Shown: one piece after another, positions 27,010 through 37,114 of the stretch | Layout of the letters: every line of letters begins with the position of its first letter | Numbering within the stretch: the stretch's first letter is position 1 | NCBI RefSeq assembly: GCF_003852405.1 | Contig: NZ_QAJM01000009.1 | Location: 378,998 to 442,997, forward strand | Direction: 5' to 3' | Length of the DNA stretch: 64,000 nt | Source of the DNA: Pseudomonas sp. KBW05 | Lineage (GTDB): Bacteria; Pseudomonadota; Gammaproteobacteria; Pseudomonadales; Pseudomonadaceae | Made by a program: the position numbers and the translations under genes | The notes under the pieces: model-generated | What the model saw: only the letters and a program-made list of their open reading frames with translations | Told to the model about the DNA's origin: nothing | Database searches by the model: none

Positions 27010-28629
27010 ATGAGCCTGTCTTTGCTAAGCCGTTACGCCTTCTTTGCCGTGTGCGTCATTTTCACCCTCGCCAGCCTTCCGTTTATCCAGCATGAATGGC
27101 TGTGGCCGATCACCGTGGTCACCGGCATTCTCAGCCTGATCGGCATTTTCGACCTGCTGCAAAGCCCCCACGCGGTGCGCCGCAACTACCCGATCCTGGG
27201 CAATATCCGTTATCTGGTGGAAGCCATCCGCCCGGAAATCCGCCAGTACCTGCTGGAGTCCGACAGCGACGCCCTGCCCTTCTCCCGCGCCCAGCGTTCG
27301 CTGGTGTATTCGCGCGCCAAGAACGAATCCGCCGACAAGCCGTTCGGCACCCTGATCGACGTGTATCAGTCGGGCTTCGAATTTATCGGCCACTCCATGC
27401 GCCCGGCGCCGCTGAGTGACCCCAGCGCATTTCGCGTGATGGTTGGCGGCCCGCAATGCACGCAGCCGTACTCGGCGTCGGTGTTCAATATCTCGGCGAT
27501 GAGTTTTGGTTCGTTGAGCGCCAACGCAATCCGCGCGCTGAATCAAGGCGCCAAGCTCGGCAACTTCGCCCACGACACCGGCGAAGGCAGCATCAGCCCT
27601 TATCACCGTGAACACGGCGGCGACCTGACCTGGGAGCTGGGCAGCGGCTACTTCGGCTGCCGTAGCAGCGACGGCCGCTTCGACCCGGAACGCTTCGCCG
27701 CGCAAGCGCAGAACCCGCAAGTGCGCATGATCGAAATCAAGATGAGCCAGGGTGCCAAGCCCGGCCATGGCGGGATCCTGCCCAAGCACAAGGTCACCCA
27801 GGAAATCGCCGAGACACGCGGCATCCTGATGGGCGAAGACTGCATCTCGCCGTCGCGCCACAGCGCGTTCTCCACACCGATCGAGCTGATGCAGTTCATC
27901 GCCCAGTTGCGCGAGCTGTCCGGCGGCAAACCGGTGGGGTTCAAGTTCTGCCTGGGCCACCCGTGGGAATTCATGGGCATCGCCAAGGCCATGCTCGAAA
28001 CCGGCATCCTCCCGGACTTTATCGTGGTCGACGGCAAGGAAGGCGGCACCGGCGCCGCACCGGTGGAGTTCACCGACCATATCGGTGTGCCGCTGCGTGA
28101 AGGCCTGCTGTTTGTGCACAACACCCTGGTGGGCCTGAACCTGCGCGACAAGATCAAGCTCGGTGCCAGCGGCAAGATTGTCAGCGCATTCGATATCGCC
28201 AGCGTCTTGGCCATCGGCGCCGACTGGGCCAACTCGGCGCGCGGCTTTATGTTCGCCATCGGCTGCATTCAGTCGCAGTCATGCCACACCAACAAATGCC
28301 CGACCGGTGTCGCCACCCAGGACCCACTGCGCCAGCGCGCCCTGGTGGTGCCGGACAAGGCCCAGCGCGTGTTCAACTTCCACCGCAATACACTCAAGGC
28401 CCTCGCCGAAATGCTCGCCGCCGCTGGCCTGGATCATCCGTCACAACTGTCAGCCAAGCACTTGGTACGCCGGATGTCGGCGACCGAGATCAAGTTGTTC
28501 TCGCAGTTGCATGTGTTCCTCAAGCCCGGCGAATTGCTGACCGGTGAAGTGAACGGCGAATTTTATTCGCGCATGTGGCAGATGGCGCGGGCCGACAGTT
28601 TTGAACCCCACGACGTTGTTGCCGCTTAA
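27010..28629 (+). CDS. FMN-binding glutamate synthase-like protein
   Basis: This 539-residue protein has two N-terminal membrane segments (about 8-50) and then the FMN-binding glutamate synthase domain. Visible elements are FNISAMSFGSLSANAIRALNQGA, EIKMSQGAKPGHGG, VDGKEGGTGAAP and a cysteine cluster CIQSQSCHTNKC that should hold a 3Fe-4S centre. It lacks the glutaminase domain of true glutamate synthase. The start at 27010 is preferred to 26941. It probably acts as a membrane-attached flavin oxidoreductase; the substrate is unknown. Confidence 0.87.
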   Translation: MSLSLLSRYAFFAVCVIFTLASLPFIQHEWLWPITVVTGILSLIGIFDLLQSPHAVRRNYPILGNIRYLVEAIRPEIRQYLLESDSDALPFSRAQRSLVYSRAKNESADKPFGTLIDVYQSGFEFIGHSMRPAPLSDPSAFRVMVGGPQCTQPYSASVFNISAMSFGSLSANAIRALNQGAKLGNFAHDTGEGSISPYHREHGGDLTWELGSGYFGCRSSDGRFDPERFAAQAQNPQVRMIEIKMSQGAKPGHGGILPKHKVTQEIAETRGILMGEDCISPSRHSAFSTPIELMQFIAQLRELSGGKPVGFKFCLGHPWEFMGIAKAMLETGILPDFIVVDGKEGGTGAAPVEFTDHIGVPLREGLLFVHNTLVGLNLRDKIKLGASGKIVSAFDIASVLAIGADWANSARGFMFAIGCIQSQSCHTNKCPTGVATQDPLRQRALVVPDKAQRVFNFHRNTLKALAEMLAAAGLDHPSQLSAKHLVRRMSATEIKLFSQLHVFLKPGELLTGEVNGEFYSRMWQMARADSFEPHDVVAA

Positions 28630-28640
28630 GGAGCCGCACC

Positions 28641-28925
28641 GTGTTGAAAGTTATCGCCGAAGATTTCATCAAGCCCGAACACGTGGAAACCGTGCGCGGG
28701 TGGTACGCCGAGTTGGTGGAAAAAACCCGCCAGGAACCGCTGTGCATCGCCTACGATCTGTTCATCGATCAAAAAGACCCCGGGCACTTTATCTTCATCG
28801 AGTTATGGCCCGACCAGGCAGCCCTCGACACCCATTGCCAAACCGAACACTTCACCCGCCTGGTGCCGCAGATCAACGCGTATCAAGCCAAGCCGTGCCG
28901 AGTGCTGCTGATGAATGCGTTCTGA
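28641..28925 (+). CDS. Antibiotic biosynthesis monooxygenase (ABM) family protein
   Basis: This 94-residue single ABM ferredoxin-like domain resembles putative quinol monooxygenase YgiN (LKVIAEDFIKPEHVETVRGW, HFIFIELWPDQAALDTH). It starts with GTG 11 bp after the flavoprotein stop, with AAGGAG before it, so it belongs to the same operon. Confidence 0.85.
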   Translation: MLKVIAEDFIKPEHVETVRGWYAELVEKTRQEPLCIAYDLFIDQKDPGHFIFIELWPDQAALDTHCQTEHFTRLVPQINAYQAKPCRVLLMNAF

Positions 28926-28988
28926 GCCAACCACCTAATCCCTGCTGAACCGGACCACCGACGGCATCGTTGAAACAAGGAGATTCAC

Positions 28989-29285
28989 ATGCCGTTGCTG
29001 GACTTCGCTGCCATTGCCGAACAGTTGCCCGGCACCTGGAAATCCACGCGCCTGGGCCAGGTCGGCCCGGCGCACATCAAGGTGTTGCGCATGGATGCGC
29101 AGGCCTATGAGGAAGAGACCCACGACTACAACGAGGGGCTGCTGGTAATTAGCGGCCATCTGCTGTTGAGCATCGCCGATCAGGCCATCCGCGTGGAGGC
29201 CGGCCAGATGTACCTCGTCGAAGCCGGCATTGCCCATGGGGTCCTCGCCGGCAGCCAAGGTACCCTGGTGATCATTGATGTCTAG
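28989..29285 (+). CDS. Small cupin-domain protein
   Basis: This 98-residue single-domain cupin has EETHDYNEGLLVISG followed by VEAGQMYLVEAGIAHGV, the usual two-motif pattern of a small beta-barrel. Metal ligands are partly conserved (His in ETHDY, Glu in NEG, His in IAHG). AACAAGGAG precedes the start. It is the third gene after the flavoprotein and ABM protein and may share their transcript. Confidence 0.83.
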   Translation: MPLLDFAAIAEQLPGTWKSTRLGQVGPAHIKVLRMDAQAYEEETHDYNEGLLVISGHLLLSIADQAIRVEAGQMYLVEAGIAHGVLAGSQGTLVIIDV

Positions 29286-29410
29286 AGACATTCAGTAATA
29301 CCCAACCTTTGCATTTGCTTACAAATACCGCCAACCTGCGCCCGCCCGACGTGAGGCGCACTCGCGCCTGCCCGTCATTACTCACATTTTTTGTACAAGA
29401 GCCCGCTGCC

Positions 29411-30526
29411 ATGCTGAACGGACGCGACCCACGCATCGACTTTTTTCGGGGCTTGGCGTTGATCTTCATTTTCTGGGATCACGTCCCCCACAACCCTCTC
29501 GGCCAGATCACCCTGCGTAACCTCGGTTTCAGCGACGCGGCGGAAGTCTTTGTGTTCCTCGCCGGCTTCGCCTCGGTGATGGCCTACGGCAAGGTCCTGC
29601 AACGCGAAGGCTACTGGATGGCCTGCCTGAAAATCCTGCGGCGCACCTGGGTGCTCTACGTGGTGCACATCTTTTTGCTGGCGATGCTGATGGGCATCGT
29701 GTTTTTCGCCAACAGCCATGTGGAAACCCGCGACCTCGTACAAGAGATGGGCATGACCCATTTCATCACCCACCCGCAGCAGGCGTTGCTGGATGAGTTG
29801 CTGCTGCGCTTCAAGCCCAACCTGATGGACCCACTGCCGCTGTACATCGTATTGCTGGCTAGCCTGGCGCTGGTGTTGCCGCTGATGTTGCGCTGGCCGC
29901 TGGTCGTGGTGGCGGTGTCGCTGACGGTGTACCTGCTGGCGCCCTGGATGGGTTGGAACCTGCGGGCCATCGAGGATGGCGTGTGGTATTTCAACCCTGT
30001 GACCTGGCAGTTGCTGTTTGTACTGGGCGGTGCGGCGGCTATTCGCAGCGAGCAGCCCAAGCCTGCCCAGAGCCCGCCCCTGCAGCGCCAGCCGCTGTTT
30101 GTCGCGGCGGCTGTCTACGTGGTGGTCACCGGCGTGATCACTGTAGCGTGGCGCTGGCCCGAGATCCACGACGCGCTGATGCCGGCGTGGCTCAGCGACT
30201 TGATCTATCCCATCAGCAAGACCGACCTGTCGCCCGTGCGCCTGTTGCACTTCCTTGCCCTGGCCTACGTCACCGCCAAGCTGTTGCCCACCGCAGCCTG
30301 GACGCAAAACCCGGTGGCCGCCGAAGTCTGTCGCATGGGGCGCTTCTCCCTTGAAGTGTTCTGCCTGGGCGTGCTGCTCGCGCCATTGGCCGACATGCTC
30401 AACGCCATGGCTGGCGATGCGCTGGCGATGCAGTTGTTGACCGCATTGGTCGGTGTACTGCTGATGGCTGCACTGGGCGCCTGGCTGGACTTGAATAAGC
30501 GCTTGAGCCAACGTCGCGCTATATAG
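29411..30526 (+). CDS. OpgC-like membrane acyltransferase
   Basis: This 371-residue protein with about ten membrane helices belongs to the OpgC/MdoC group, which adds succinyl groups to periplasmic glucans. The conserved start RDPRIDFFRGLALIFIFWDH holds the likely catalytic Asp/His and Arg. The start at 29411 is chosen because this motif should lie at the extreme N-terminus. It stands alone, with no opgGH genes nearby. Confidence 0.85.
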   Translation: MLNGRDPRIDFFRGLALIFIFWDHVPHNPLGQITLRNLGFSDAAEVFVFLAGFASVMAYGKVLQREGYWMACLKILRRTWVLYVVHIFLLAMLMGIVFFANSHVETRDLVQEMGMTHFITHPQQALLDELLLRFKPNLMDPLPLYIVLLASLALVLPLMLRWPLVVVAVSLTVYLLAPWMGWNLRAIEDGVWYFNPVTWQLLFVLGGAAAIRSEQPKPAQSPPLQRQPLFVAAAVYVVVTGVITVAWRWPEIHDALMPAWLSDLIYPISKTDLSPVRLLHFLALAYVTAKLLPTAAWTQNPVAAEVCRMGRFSLEVFCLGVLLAPLADMLNAMAGDALAMQLLTALVGVLLMAALGAWLDLNKRLSQRRAI

Positions 30527-30595
30527 GTAGCGCCCGCCTGGGTTGGGCGAGTGTTCCCATTTCCTTCCACATCTCACTGTGAAAGGAAACGGCCC

Positions 30596-33500
30596 ATGCC
30601 CAACCACCACCTTCTCAACGGCCTGTCCGGCCACTTGCAGTCCAGCGAATCCTGGGGCCGGCAACAGGCCCTGGAACTGCTGCGCCAAACCCTGACGCAA
30701 TCGATGAGCCCCCTGAGCCTCGCCCAGCAGCGCGATTACGTGCGCCTGCAACGCGAGGCCGTCGCCGCGTTCAAGGCGGTAGAAACGGAAAACGCCGCCC
30801 ATATTGAACAGTTCAAGACTCGCGGCCTGGCCCAGTTGCGGACCAAGCTCAACGGCCTCGATCCGGAAAAAATCTTCATCAATACCCGCTACCTGGAAAA
30901 ACTCGATACGCCCCTGCCCTGGGAACCGCGCAGCAGTGCAATCGACGGCTTGGCCCAATCCCCGCGTTTTCGTCGCGCCGTGGACGCATGGAAATACCGC
31001 ACGCATGTCTCCAGGCTGACGCTGTGGGAAGCGGCGTGCCTGAACTTCGACTTCGGCACCGGCAACCCGCAAGCCTCGGGGCACAGTTACGTCGACGCGT
31101 CCTACCTCACCGGGGTCGATGAAAAACAACTGACCGTCAGCCAATTTATCGCCATCAGCCGCGAGTTGGACCTGGGCGGAGCACTCCAGGCAGAACTGAC
31201 CAACACCCTCGGCGCTGGTGGCAAGCTGCATGATTTGATCGAAACCAGCGCCCGCGCCCACCTGCTGTTTGAAGCGCTGGAGGCCTATCGCAACCGCGCC
31301 AGCAGCGGCGTGACGCAGGCGATGTACGACGCGCTGGTCGCGGCCATCAACACCAGCGGCAAAGCGCTACCGTTCGACACCCTGAGCATGGACCTCGACA
31401 AAACCCTCATCCAGGCCGTGCCTTTCGTGCCATCGGGTGCAAGCATTCCCGTACCGCTGCTGCTGATTCATGTGGGCAGCCTGGGCGTGGTCTCCTACTT
31501 TCCGTTCCGCCCTGGTGGCGCGATGCGTTATCACCGCGACGCCTTAAGCGCCGGGGCGCAGTTCAACGACGACCTCAAGCGCAGCCATCAGGACGGCGAC
31601 CTCGGTTGGTTCTCGCGACAACTGCCTGTCACGCAAATCAATCTGTTCAAAGACCTGCTGCGCGAAGAACCTCGTCCAGAAGGCCTCAGCCTGGTGGCGG
31701 GCTTTCTCTACGATGGGTTCCACAGTTTGTTTCCGGAGAAAACCCTGGAGCACCTGCGCTTCGTCAACGACCCCAAGCCGGCACGTGCAGTGAGCCTGGT
31801 GCAGGCCCTGAGCGCGCGCCATATCCAGCATTACCAGGCCAACCTCGGCATGCTCGCCACACGGCGTTCGGAGCGTGACCTGCAAGGCGTGATCGACGGC
31901 GCCGCAGCGATTGCCAGCGAGATCATGGAGTTGTTGATCACGCCCGTGCCCGGCGGTGTCACCGGTTTGAACCGGCTGATGCAAGTCGTGGTATTCGCCA
32001 ACCTGGCCTACAGCCTGATCGTGGGTATCGACAAAGCGGCCCAGGGCGAAGCCAGCGACTTTGCCGCCGCCATGGCCGACGTCGCGGACCTGGCGATCAA
32101 TGGCCTGCTGATCTCCACCGCCGGGCGCGTGCATCGCCAGCGTATCGAGGGCCTGCTGCAACGCCTGGGCAACCCACGCAAGGTGCCACGCAGCGATGGC
32201 ACACACACGTTGTGGAAGCCCGACATCAGCCCCTACGCCATCGCCGACCAACGCATGCTCGACGGCCAGGTGCCGAACGCCCAGGGCCTGTACCTAATCA
32301 ATGGCAGCCACTACGTGTGTCTACAGCAAGGCGAGTTGCAGGTCGTGGCGCAAGTCAGCCCCGACCCCAAGACCCAGGGTTTCGTGCTCAAACGCAAGAA
32401 TGGCAATGGCTTCGCCGCACCGATTGTGTTCGACCCCAAGCGCCAAGCCTGGGTACTGGACCTGCACGGCGCCGGCCAGCTCTCGGACAGCCAACTGATC
32501 GGGCAGATGCTGCCCAATGGCGAAGCGCCGGTGCCCGCCGTGCAAATCCGCAACTTCATGCGCAGCACCGCCGTGTCCCGCGTCACCCTGGATAACGTCT
32601 GGGCCGGCGAAACGCCGCCGGTCAACTTGATCGAAGCGAGCAGGCGGGTGCAAGTCGACCGGGTGATCGAGCAACTGGGCAAAGACTTCCACCGGCACGG
32701 CTACATGCCCGACCACGCAGGCAGTGCCGTGTTTAGCCTGCTCACGCAACTGCCCGAATGGCCCAGGGAAGCGGTCATCCATGTACACGACGCACTAGGC
32801 GCCCTGCTCGAAAGCCATGCCGCCAGCGACAGCGCCACACTGGCGATCAACCTCAAGCGCAGGGACGACGGCACCTATGTCGCCCTGGATGCACCGGATA
32901 CCCATGTTCCCACCCAAGAGTCTCTCTTCGAGCTGATCATCCGCCAGCAGCCCACCACCTCCAAACTGGGCAAGGAGGGCAGCCCGCATCTCACCGAAGC
33001 CCAACGCATTGCGCGCCTGCGTGTGCAAATCAGCGCGTTGGCCAGCAAGGCGCGTATCGCCCTGTTCACAGCCCTGACGCGCTATGCCGGCCAGGCGCGA
33101 GACCAGGTGCCGGCGGGCGAGGCGGCACGGGTATTTGTACCGATCAAGGCCGCCACCAACGGTGTGCAGGTGACCCCGCTGTTGAGCAAACTACAGGCGC
33201 AGTTCCCACCGTTGAGCGCTGCCAATCTCGCGCAACTGCTGCAACACACCCCGCTCAACCCGGCACAGCAAAGCACCTACCTCAAGGACGGCAAGTTGCC
33301 GCAGAGCGTACGCGAATACCTTGAACAACAGCGTACGGCCCTGCGCATCGATGCGGTGATCGACAGCCTGTACCACCCGCGCGCGTTCAGCGACGACGTG
33401 GATCAATGGGCACGGGAGTTCTCCAGCAGCCTGTTGCTCAAGCGCCTTGATCGTCACTTCGTGGTCACCGAAATGGCCAGCGGCAAGGCGCAAATGCGCT

Positions 33501-36500
33501 ACCAAAACACCGGCCCCGACGACACCACGGTCGAGTTGTTGCACTACGGCGGCGGCCGCTACGAGGCCTACGACATGCGCAACGCCGGAACGATTCCGGT
33601 ATCGCCGGACGTCGACAGCTTCTACCTGGCCATCGCTTCGGTGCTGCAACCCCACGAGCGCGAACTGCTCGGCATGAGTTCCGCCAGTGATGCCCAGGGC
33701 CTGCGCACCACGCTGGGCGACCTGATGAGTGAACGACGCAGCCCTGCTGGCCTGGTCAGCCTGCTCGACCATTCGCTGGGGCAATACCAGCAAAACCGCG
33801 TGCTGCCGCTGGACCTCAAACCCAACCCCGAAGGTTTGTACGACCTGGAAGGCGAACTGCTCATGGCGCTGTACGGTTCGTTCTATCCGGTGACCTTCGA
33901 CACACAGGAGCGCAAATGGCGCCTCAAGCATCCGCAGAAGGTCGGCGTCGATACCCCACGCCTGGAACACAACCGCCATGGTGCGTGGCGCCTGGACAGT
34001 GAAAGCCCATTGAATTGGGACGATCATCACCTGTTCTCCCGCCTGGGCTCCGGCGACTTCAACGTGAACCAGGCCACCGCCGAACGCATCCTCAAGCTGA
34101 CCGACACCCCGGCCCGCGCCCTACGCGAAGTGCATTGCGCCGGCCTGCCACCGCCACCGCTGTTGAAGGACAGCAGCAAACGCTTTGCCATCGAGGGGCA
34201 GATCCTGCACTTCATCAAGGCCATGACCACCTACTCCGCCACCCGCACGGCGCGGCCGTCCCTGCAATTGCTGCTGGTGTGTGCCTTGCCACAATGGCCG
34301 GCCAGCCATGTGCTGCAAGTGGTCGATGAGCAGGGGCGCGCCGTCACACACTACCCGGCCAACAACGCCAGTGCGCCGCAGAAAGTGCGTCTGACACAAG
34401 CGCAGAGTCGCAGCGTTGAACCTTTGACCAACCTGGTCCGCGATGACGCACTCACCCGCGCCCTGCTCGGCGAATTGCCCGAGGGTCAGCAAGAGCGGCT
34501 GTTCAAACTGGCAAAAAAAATCGCCGAGCACGCCTACCGCGAACGCACGCAGCTGTTCGACACGCTGTACGCCCAAAGCGAGCGCAACGGCAACGGCCTG
34601 CACAATCGCTTGCGCAGCCACTACCCGCAGTTGCCTGCCAGCGCCCTGCAGGCACTGCTCGACCATGCCACCCCCAAGGAACTCAAGCACCTGAACGACA
34701 AGGACCAGGTGCCGCTGCGCCTGCAAGAACAAGCCAGGCTGACCGCGAATGACCTGCGCCTGAACCGCGCCTTCGAAGGCTTGTACCTGAGTACATTGAA
34801 CAACCCCGACAGTGAAAAGATCATGCTGCATACGCTCAAGCGGATCCCTGGCTGGCCTACCGATGTACGCGTGGACATCCACCAGAAAAGTGCCGCCGGG
34901 CCTTTGCTGGAAAGCGCCGGGTACCTGACGGGCATGGAGCGCAAGGTGCTGGCAAAGATCGATGGGCGTTATCAGGCGTACGACGCCGAAGGCAAGCTGA
35001 TCACGGACGCAGGCGACCTCACCACCGACTTGCTCACGGCCGTCTGGCGTGTACTCGACGACCCCCAGCGCGAAGCCCTGGGCCTGGACGACAGCGGCGA
35101 CGTTACGGCCCTACGCACAGCGATCGCCGACATTGCACTCAACCAACGCACCGCCATCAAAGACCTGCTGGGTCTTGCGCACATTCCGTACTGGTTGCAG
35201 CCGCCGATGCGGGTCGACAGCTCGTTCACCGCCTACCCCTTCAGCCTGCGCAACCTATGGCCGTTTGGCGGCCACACCGCGGTGGACCTGGTAAGCAAGG
35301 TGCGCGAGCTATACCCCAGGATGGGCCGCGCCGACGCCAACCAATTAATCGACTCCCTGGGCCTGAATGAACCAGCAGCTTTGCTGGAACTGGATCGACG
35401 CAAGGCCGAGTACGCGACCCTCCGGTACGGCCTGGACCAGTGGGCGCACAGCGAACAGGGTGTCGACGCCAACGACGTCTTGGGCCTGAACCTGGGCCAT
35501 CGGCGCGTCGTGGCGGAGCGAATCCTGAGTGCCTGGCGACGGGAAACACGCCAAGTCATCGCCGGCGGACTATTCGATGTCTACAGCCTGGACCTGTGGT
35601 TGAACGGCAACAGCCTGCCGGACCCGGACTTCATCCTCGGTACCCGAGGCTTCGAGCATATTGAATACCTGAAAATCGCCGCCAATGGCTTCCCTGCCAC
35701 CGGCAACGAGTTCCTGAGCAAGTTCGCCAACCTCAAGTCGCTGCGGCTGGACTGCATGCTGACCCACCTGCCCGATAGCATCACCCACATGACGCAACTC
35801 GAAATCCTCGACCTGAACGATAACAACATCGTCCTCACAGAGGAGTCACGCCAACGCCTGGCCGGCCTGACCAATCTGCAAGAACTGAACCTGGACGGCA
35901 ACCCACTGGGATTGACGCCGGACGTCGCCGGCATGCACCACTTGCTGAACCTGAACCTGCAAGAGACGGGTATCAGCCAATGGCCCATCGGTGCCGAAAA
36001 CCTGACCCAGTTGCACAGCTTGCTCCTGCAGCACAACCAGATCACCACCGTGCCCGAAGCCCTGTTCACCAACGCACTAATGAGCAGCGCCAATCGCGGC
36101 ACTATCCTGCATGAAAACCCCTTGAGCGACGCCACGGTGCAACAGCTGACCGACTACGCCCGGCGCACCGGCACGCTGCTTGGCGGTGCAATGCCGGGTG
36201 CCTTGCATGTACAGCCCTCTGCGAATGACGTGGGCCGCTGGTTGGAAGGGGTTCCGCAAGCCGACCACGCGCAACGCCGGACCGTATGGGAACAACTGAA
36301 GGACCATGAAGGTGCAAGCCCCGATGATGTGTTCCGGGTTCTGCGGGATTTAACCAATGCGCATGACTACAAGCACAGCGCGGCCACCCGCAGTAACTTG
36401 ACGGCACGCGTGTGGCGCGTGCTCCAGGCCATGGCCGAATCCCATGAGCTGCGGCACAACATTTTTCTGCATACCTACGTGGCCGGCACCTGTGGCGACG

Positions 36501-37114
36501 GCGCCCTGCTGATCTTTATCGACATGGAGCTACAGCATAAGCAACACCAGGCCAAGTCACGGCCCAGCACCAACCAGGCGAACCAGGAATTGCTCGCGCT
36601 GGCCAACGGCTCGTTCTACCTGAGCCGCCTGGACCAGTTTGCCGAAGACCATCTGCAGCGGTTGCGCAACCAGGGCGAGGAACCCGACGACGTCGAGGTG
36701 AAGTTGGCCCTGCGGCTCAAACTGGCCGTCGAATTTGATCTGCCCATCCTGCAGGAAACACGGCTCTACAGCCCGGGCGATCACCTCACACCCGAAGACG
36801 TAGCCACCATTCGCACGGCCATGCGCGAGTTGCGATCAACCAGCGCGGCAGCAAACGCCTTGTTGATGGAAGAGTTCTGGATCGGGTACCTGCGGCACAA
36901 CATTCCGGAGCCCTTCGTCACCATCGAGGATGTGAGCCGCTACAAGCTCGATAAACTCCGGCGCGAGGTGCCCGACCCTCTTTCGATGGATTACCAGGAA
37001 CGGCGCCAATCCATCAACGAGGAAAAAACCGCCGAACTCAACCGTCTGGTCGACCAGTTGACCCGTGCGGCCCAAAGCGGGGCGCAACGGGTCGGTCAAG
37101 CTCAAACAGTCTGA
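30596..37114 (+). CDS. Giant dermonecrotic-toxin-like protein with LRR and NEL E3-ligase domains
   Basis: This 2172-residue protein ends in an IpaH/SspH-type architecture. The long N-terminal part resembles the Pseudomonas dermonecrotic-toxin-like region (DUF6543), with a hydrophobic stretch near 447-480. A module of about 500 residues appears twice (about 540-1060 and 1060-1530). Leucine-rich repeats run about 1690-1830 (LKSLRLDCMLTHLPDSI; LEILDLNDNNI), and the NEL domain about 1850-2165 has the catalytic-type C1966 in TCGDGALLI. NEL proteins transfer ubiquitin in eukaryotic cells. There is no signal peptide. The start at 30596 has GAAAGGAAA before it; the 3' end overlaps the permease gene by 13 bp. 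Confidence 0.85.
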   Translation: MPNHHLLNGLSGHLQSSESWGRQQALELLRQTLTQSMSPLSLAQQRDYVRLQREAVAAFKAVETENAAHIEQFKTRGLAQLRTKLNGLDPEKIFINTRYLEKLDTPLPWEPRSSAIDGLAQSPRFRRAVDAWKYRTHVSRLTLWEAACLNFDFGTGNPQASGHSYVDASYLTGVDEKQLTVSQFIAISRELDLGGALQAELTNTLGAGGKLHDLIETSARAHLLFEALEAYRNRASSGVTQAMYDALVAAINTSGKALPFDTLSMDLDKTLIQAVPFVPSGASIPVPLLLIHVGSLGVVSYFPFRPGGAMRYHRDALSAGAQFNDDLKRSHQDGDLGWFSRQLPVTQINLFKDLLREEPRPEGLSLVAGFLYDGFHSLFPEKTLEHLRFVNDPKPARAVSLVQALSARHIQHYQANLGMLATRRSERDLQGVIDGAAAIASEIMELLITPVPGGVTGLNRLMQVVVFANLAYSLIVGIDKAAQGEASDFAAAMADVADLAINGLLISTAGRVHRQRIEGLLQRLGNPRKVPRSDGTHTLWKPDISPYAIADQRMLDGQVPNAQGLYLINGSHYVCLQQGELQVVAQVSPDPKTQGFVLKRKNGNGFAAPIVFDPKRQAWVLDLHGAGQLSDSQLIGQMLPNGEAPVPAVQIRNFMRSTAVSRVTLDNVWAGETPPVNLIEASRRVQVDRVIEQLGKDFHRHGYMPDHAGSAVFSLLTQLPEWPREAVIHVHDALGALLESHAASDSATLAINLKRRDDGTYVALDAPDTHVPTQESLFELIIRQQPTTSKLGKEGSPHLTEAQRIARLRVQISALASKARIALFTALTRYAGQARDQVPAGEAARVFVPIKAATNGVQVTPLLSKLQAQFPPLSAANLAQLLQHTPLNPAQQSTYLKDGKLPQSVREYLEQQRTALRIDAVIDSLYHPRAFSDDVDQWAREFSSSLLLKRLDRHFVVTEMASGKAQMRYQNTGPDDTTVELLHYGGGRYEAYDMRNAGTIPVSPDVDSFYLAIASVLQPHERELLGMSSASDAQGLRTTLGDLMSERRSPAGLVSLLDHSLGQYQQNRVLPLDLKPNPEGLYDLEGELLMALYGSFYPVTFDTQERKWRLKHPQKVGVDTPRLEHNRHGAWRLDSESPLNWDDHHLFSRLGSGDFNVNQATAERILKLTDTPARALREVHCAGLPPPPLLKDSSKRFAIEGQILHFIKAMTTYSATRTARPSLQLLLVCALPQWPASHVLQVVDEQGRAVTHYPANNASAPQKVRLTQAQSRSVEPLTNLVRDDALTRALLGELPEGQQERLFKLAKKIAEHAYRERTQLFDTLYAQSERNGNGLHNRLRSHYPQLPASALQALLDHATPKELKHLNDKDQVPLRLQEQARLTANDLRLNRAFEGLYLSTLNNPDSEKIMLHTLKRIPGWPTDVRVDIHQKSAAGPLLESAGYLTGMERKVLAKIDGRYQAYDAEGKLITDAGDLTTDLLTAVWRVLDDPQREALGLDDSGDVTALRTAIADIALNQRTAIKDLLGLAHIPYWLQPPMRVDSSFTAYPFSLRNLWPFGGHTAVDLVSKVRELYPRMGRADANQLIDSLGLNEPAALLELDRRKAEYATLRYGLDQWAHSEQGVDANDVLGLNLGHRRVVAERILSAWRRETRQVIAGGLFDVYSLDLWLNGNSLPDPDFILGTRGFEHIEYLKIAANGFPATGNEFLSKFANLKSLRLDCMLTHLPDSITHMTQLEILDLNDNNIVLTEESRQRLAGLTNLQELNLDGNPLGLTPDVAGMHHLLNLNLQETGISQWPIGAENLTQLHSLLLQHNQITTVPEALFTNALMSSANRGTILHENPLSDATVQQLTDYARRTGTLLGGAMPGALHVQPSANDVGRWLEGVPQADHAQRRTVWEQLKDHEGASPDDVFRVLRDLTNAHDYKHSAATRSNLTARVWRVLQAMAESHELRHNIFLHTYVAGTCGDGALLIFIDMELQHKQHQAKSRPSTNQANQELLALANGSFYLSRLDQFAEDHLQRLRNQGEEPDDVEVKLALRLKLAVEFDLPILQETRLYSPGDHLTPEDVATIRTAMRELRSTSAAANALLMEEFWIGYLRHNIPEPFVTIEDVSRYKLDKLRREVPDPLSMDYQERRQSINEEKTAELNRLVDQLTRAAQSGAQRVGQAQTV

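Noticed and set aside
29378-31261. 627-codon minus-strand frame across the OpgC-like gene and start of the NEL gene
   Set aside because: It spans two well-supported plus-strand genes and is rich in Gln/His/Gly, the signature of reverse reading of GC-rich coding DNA.
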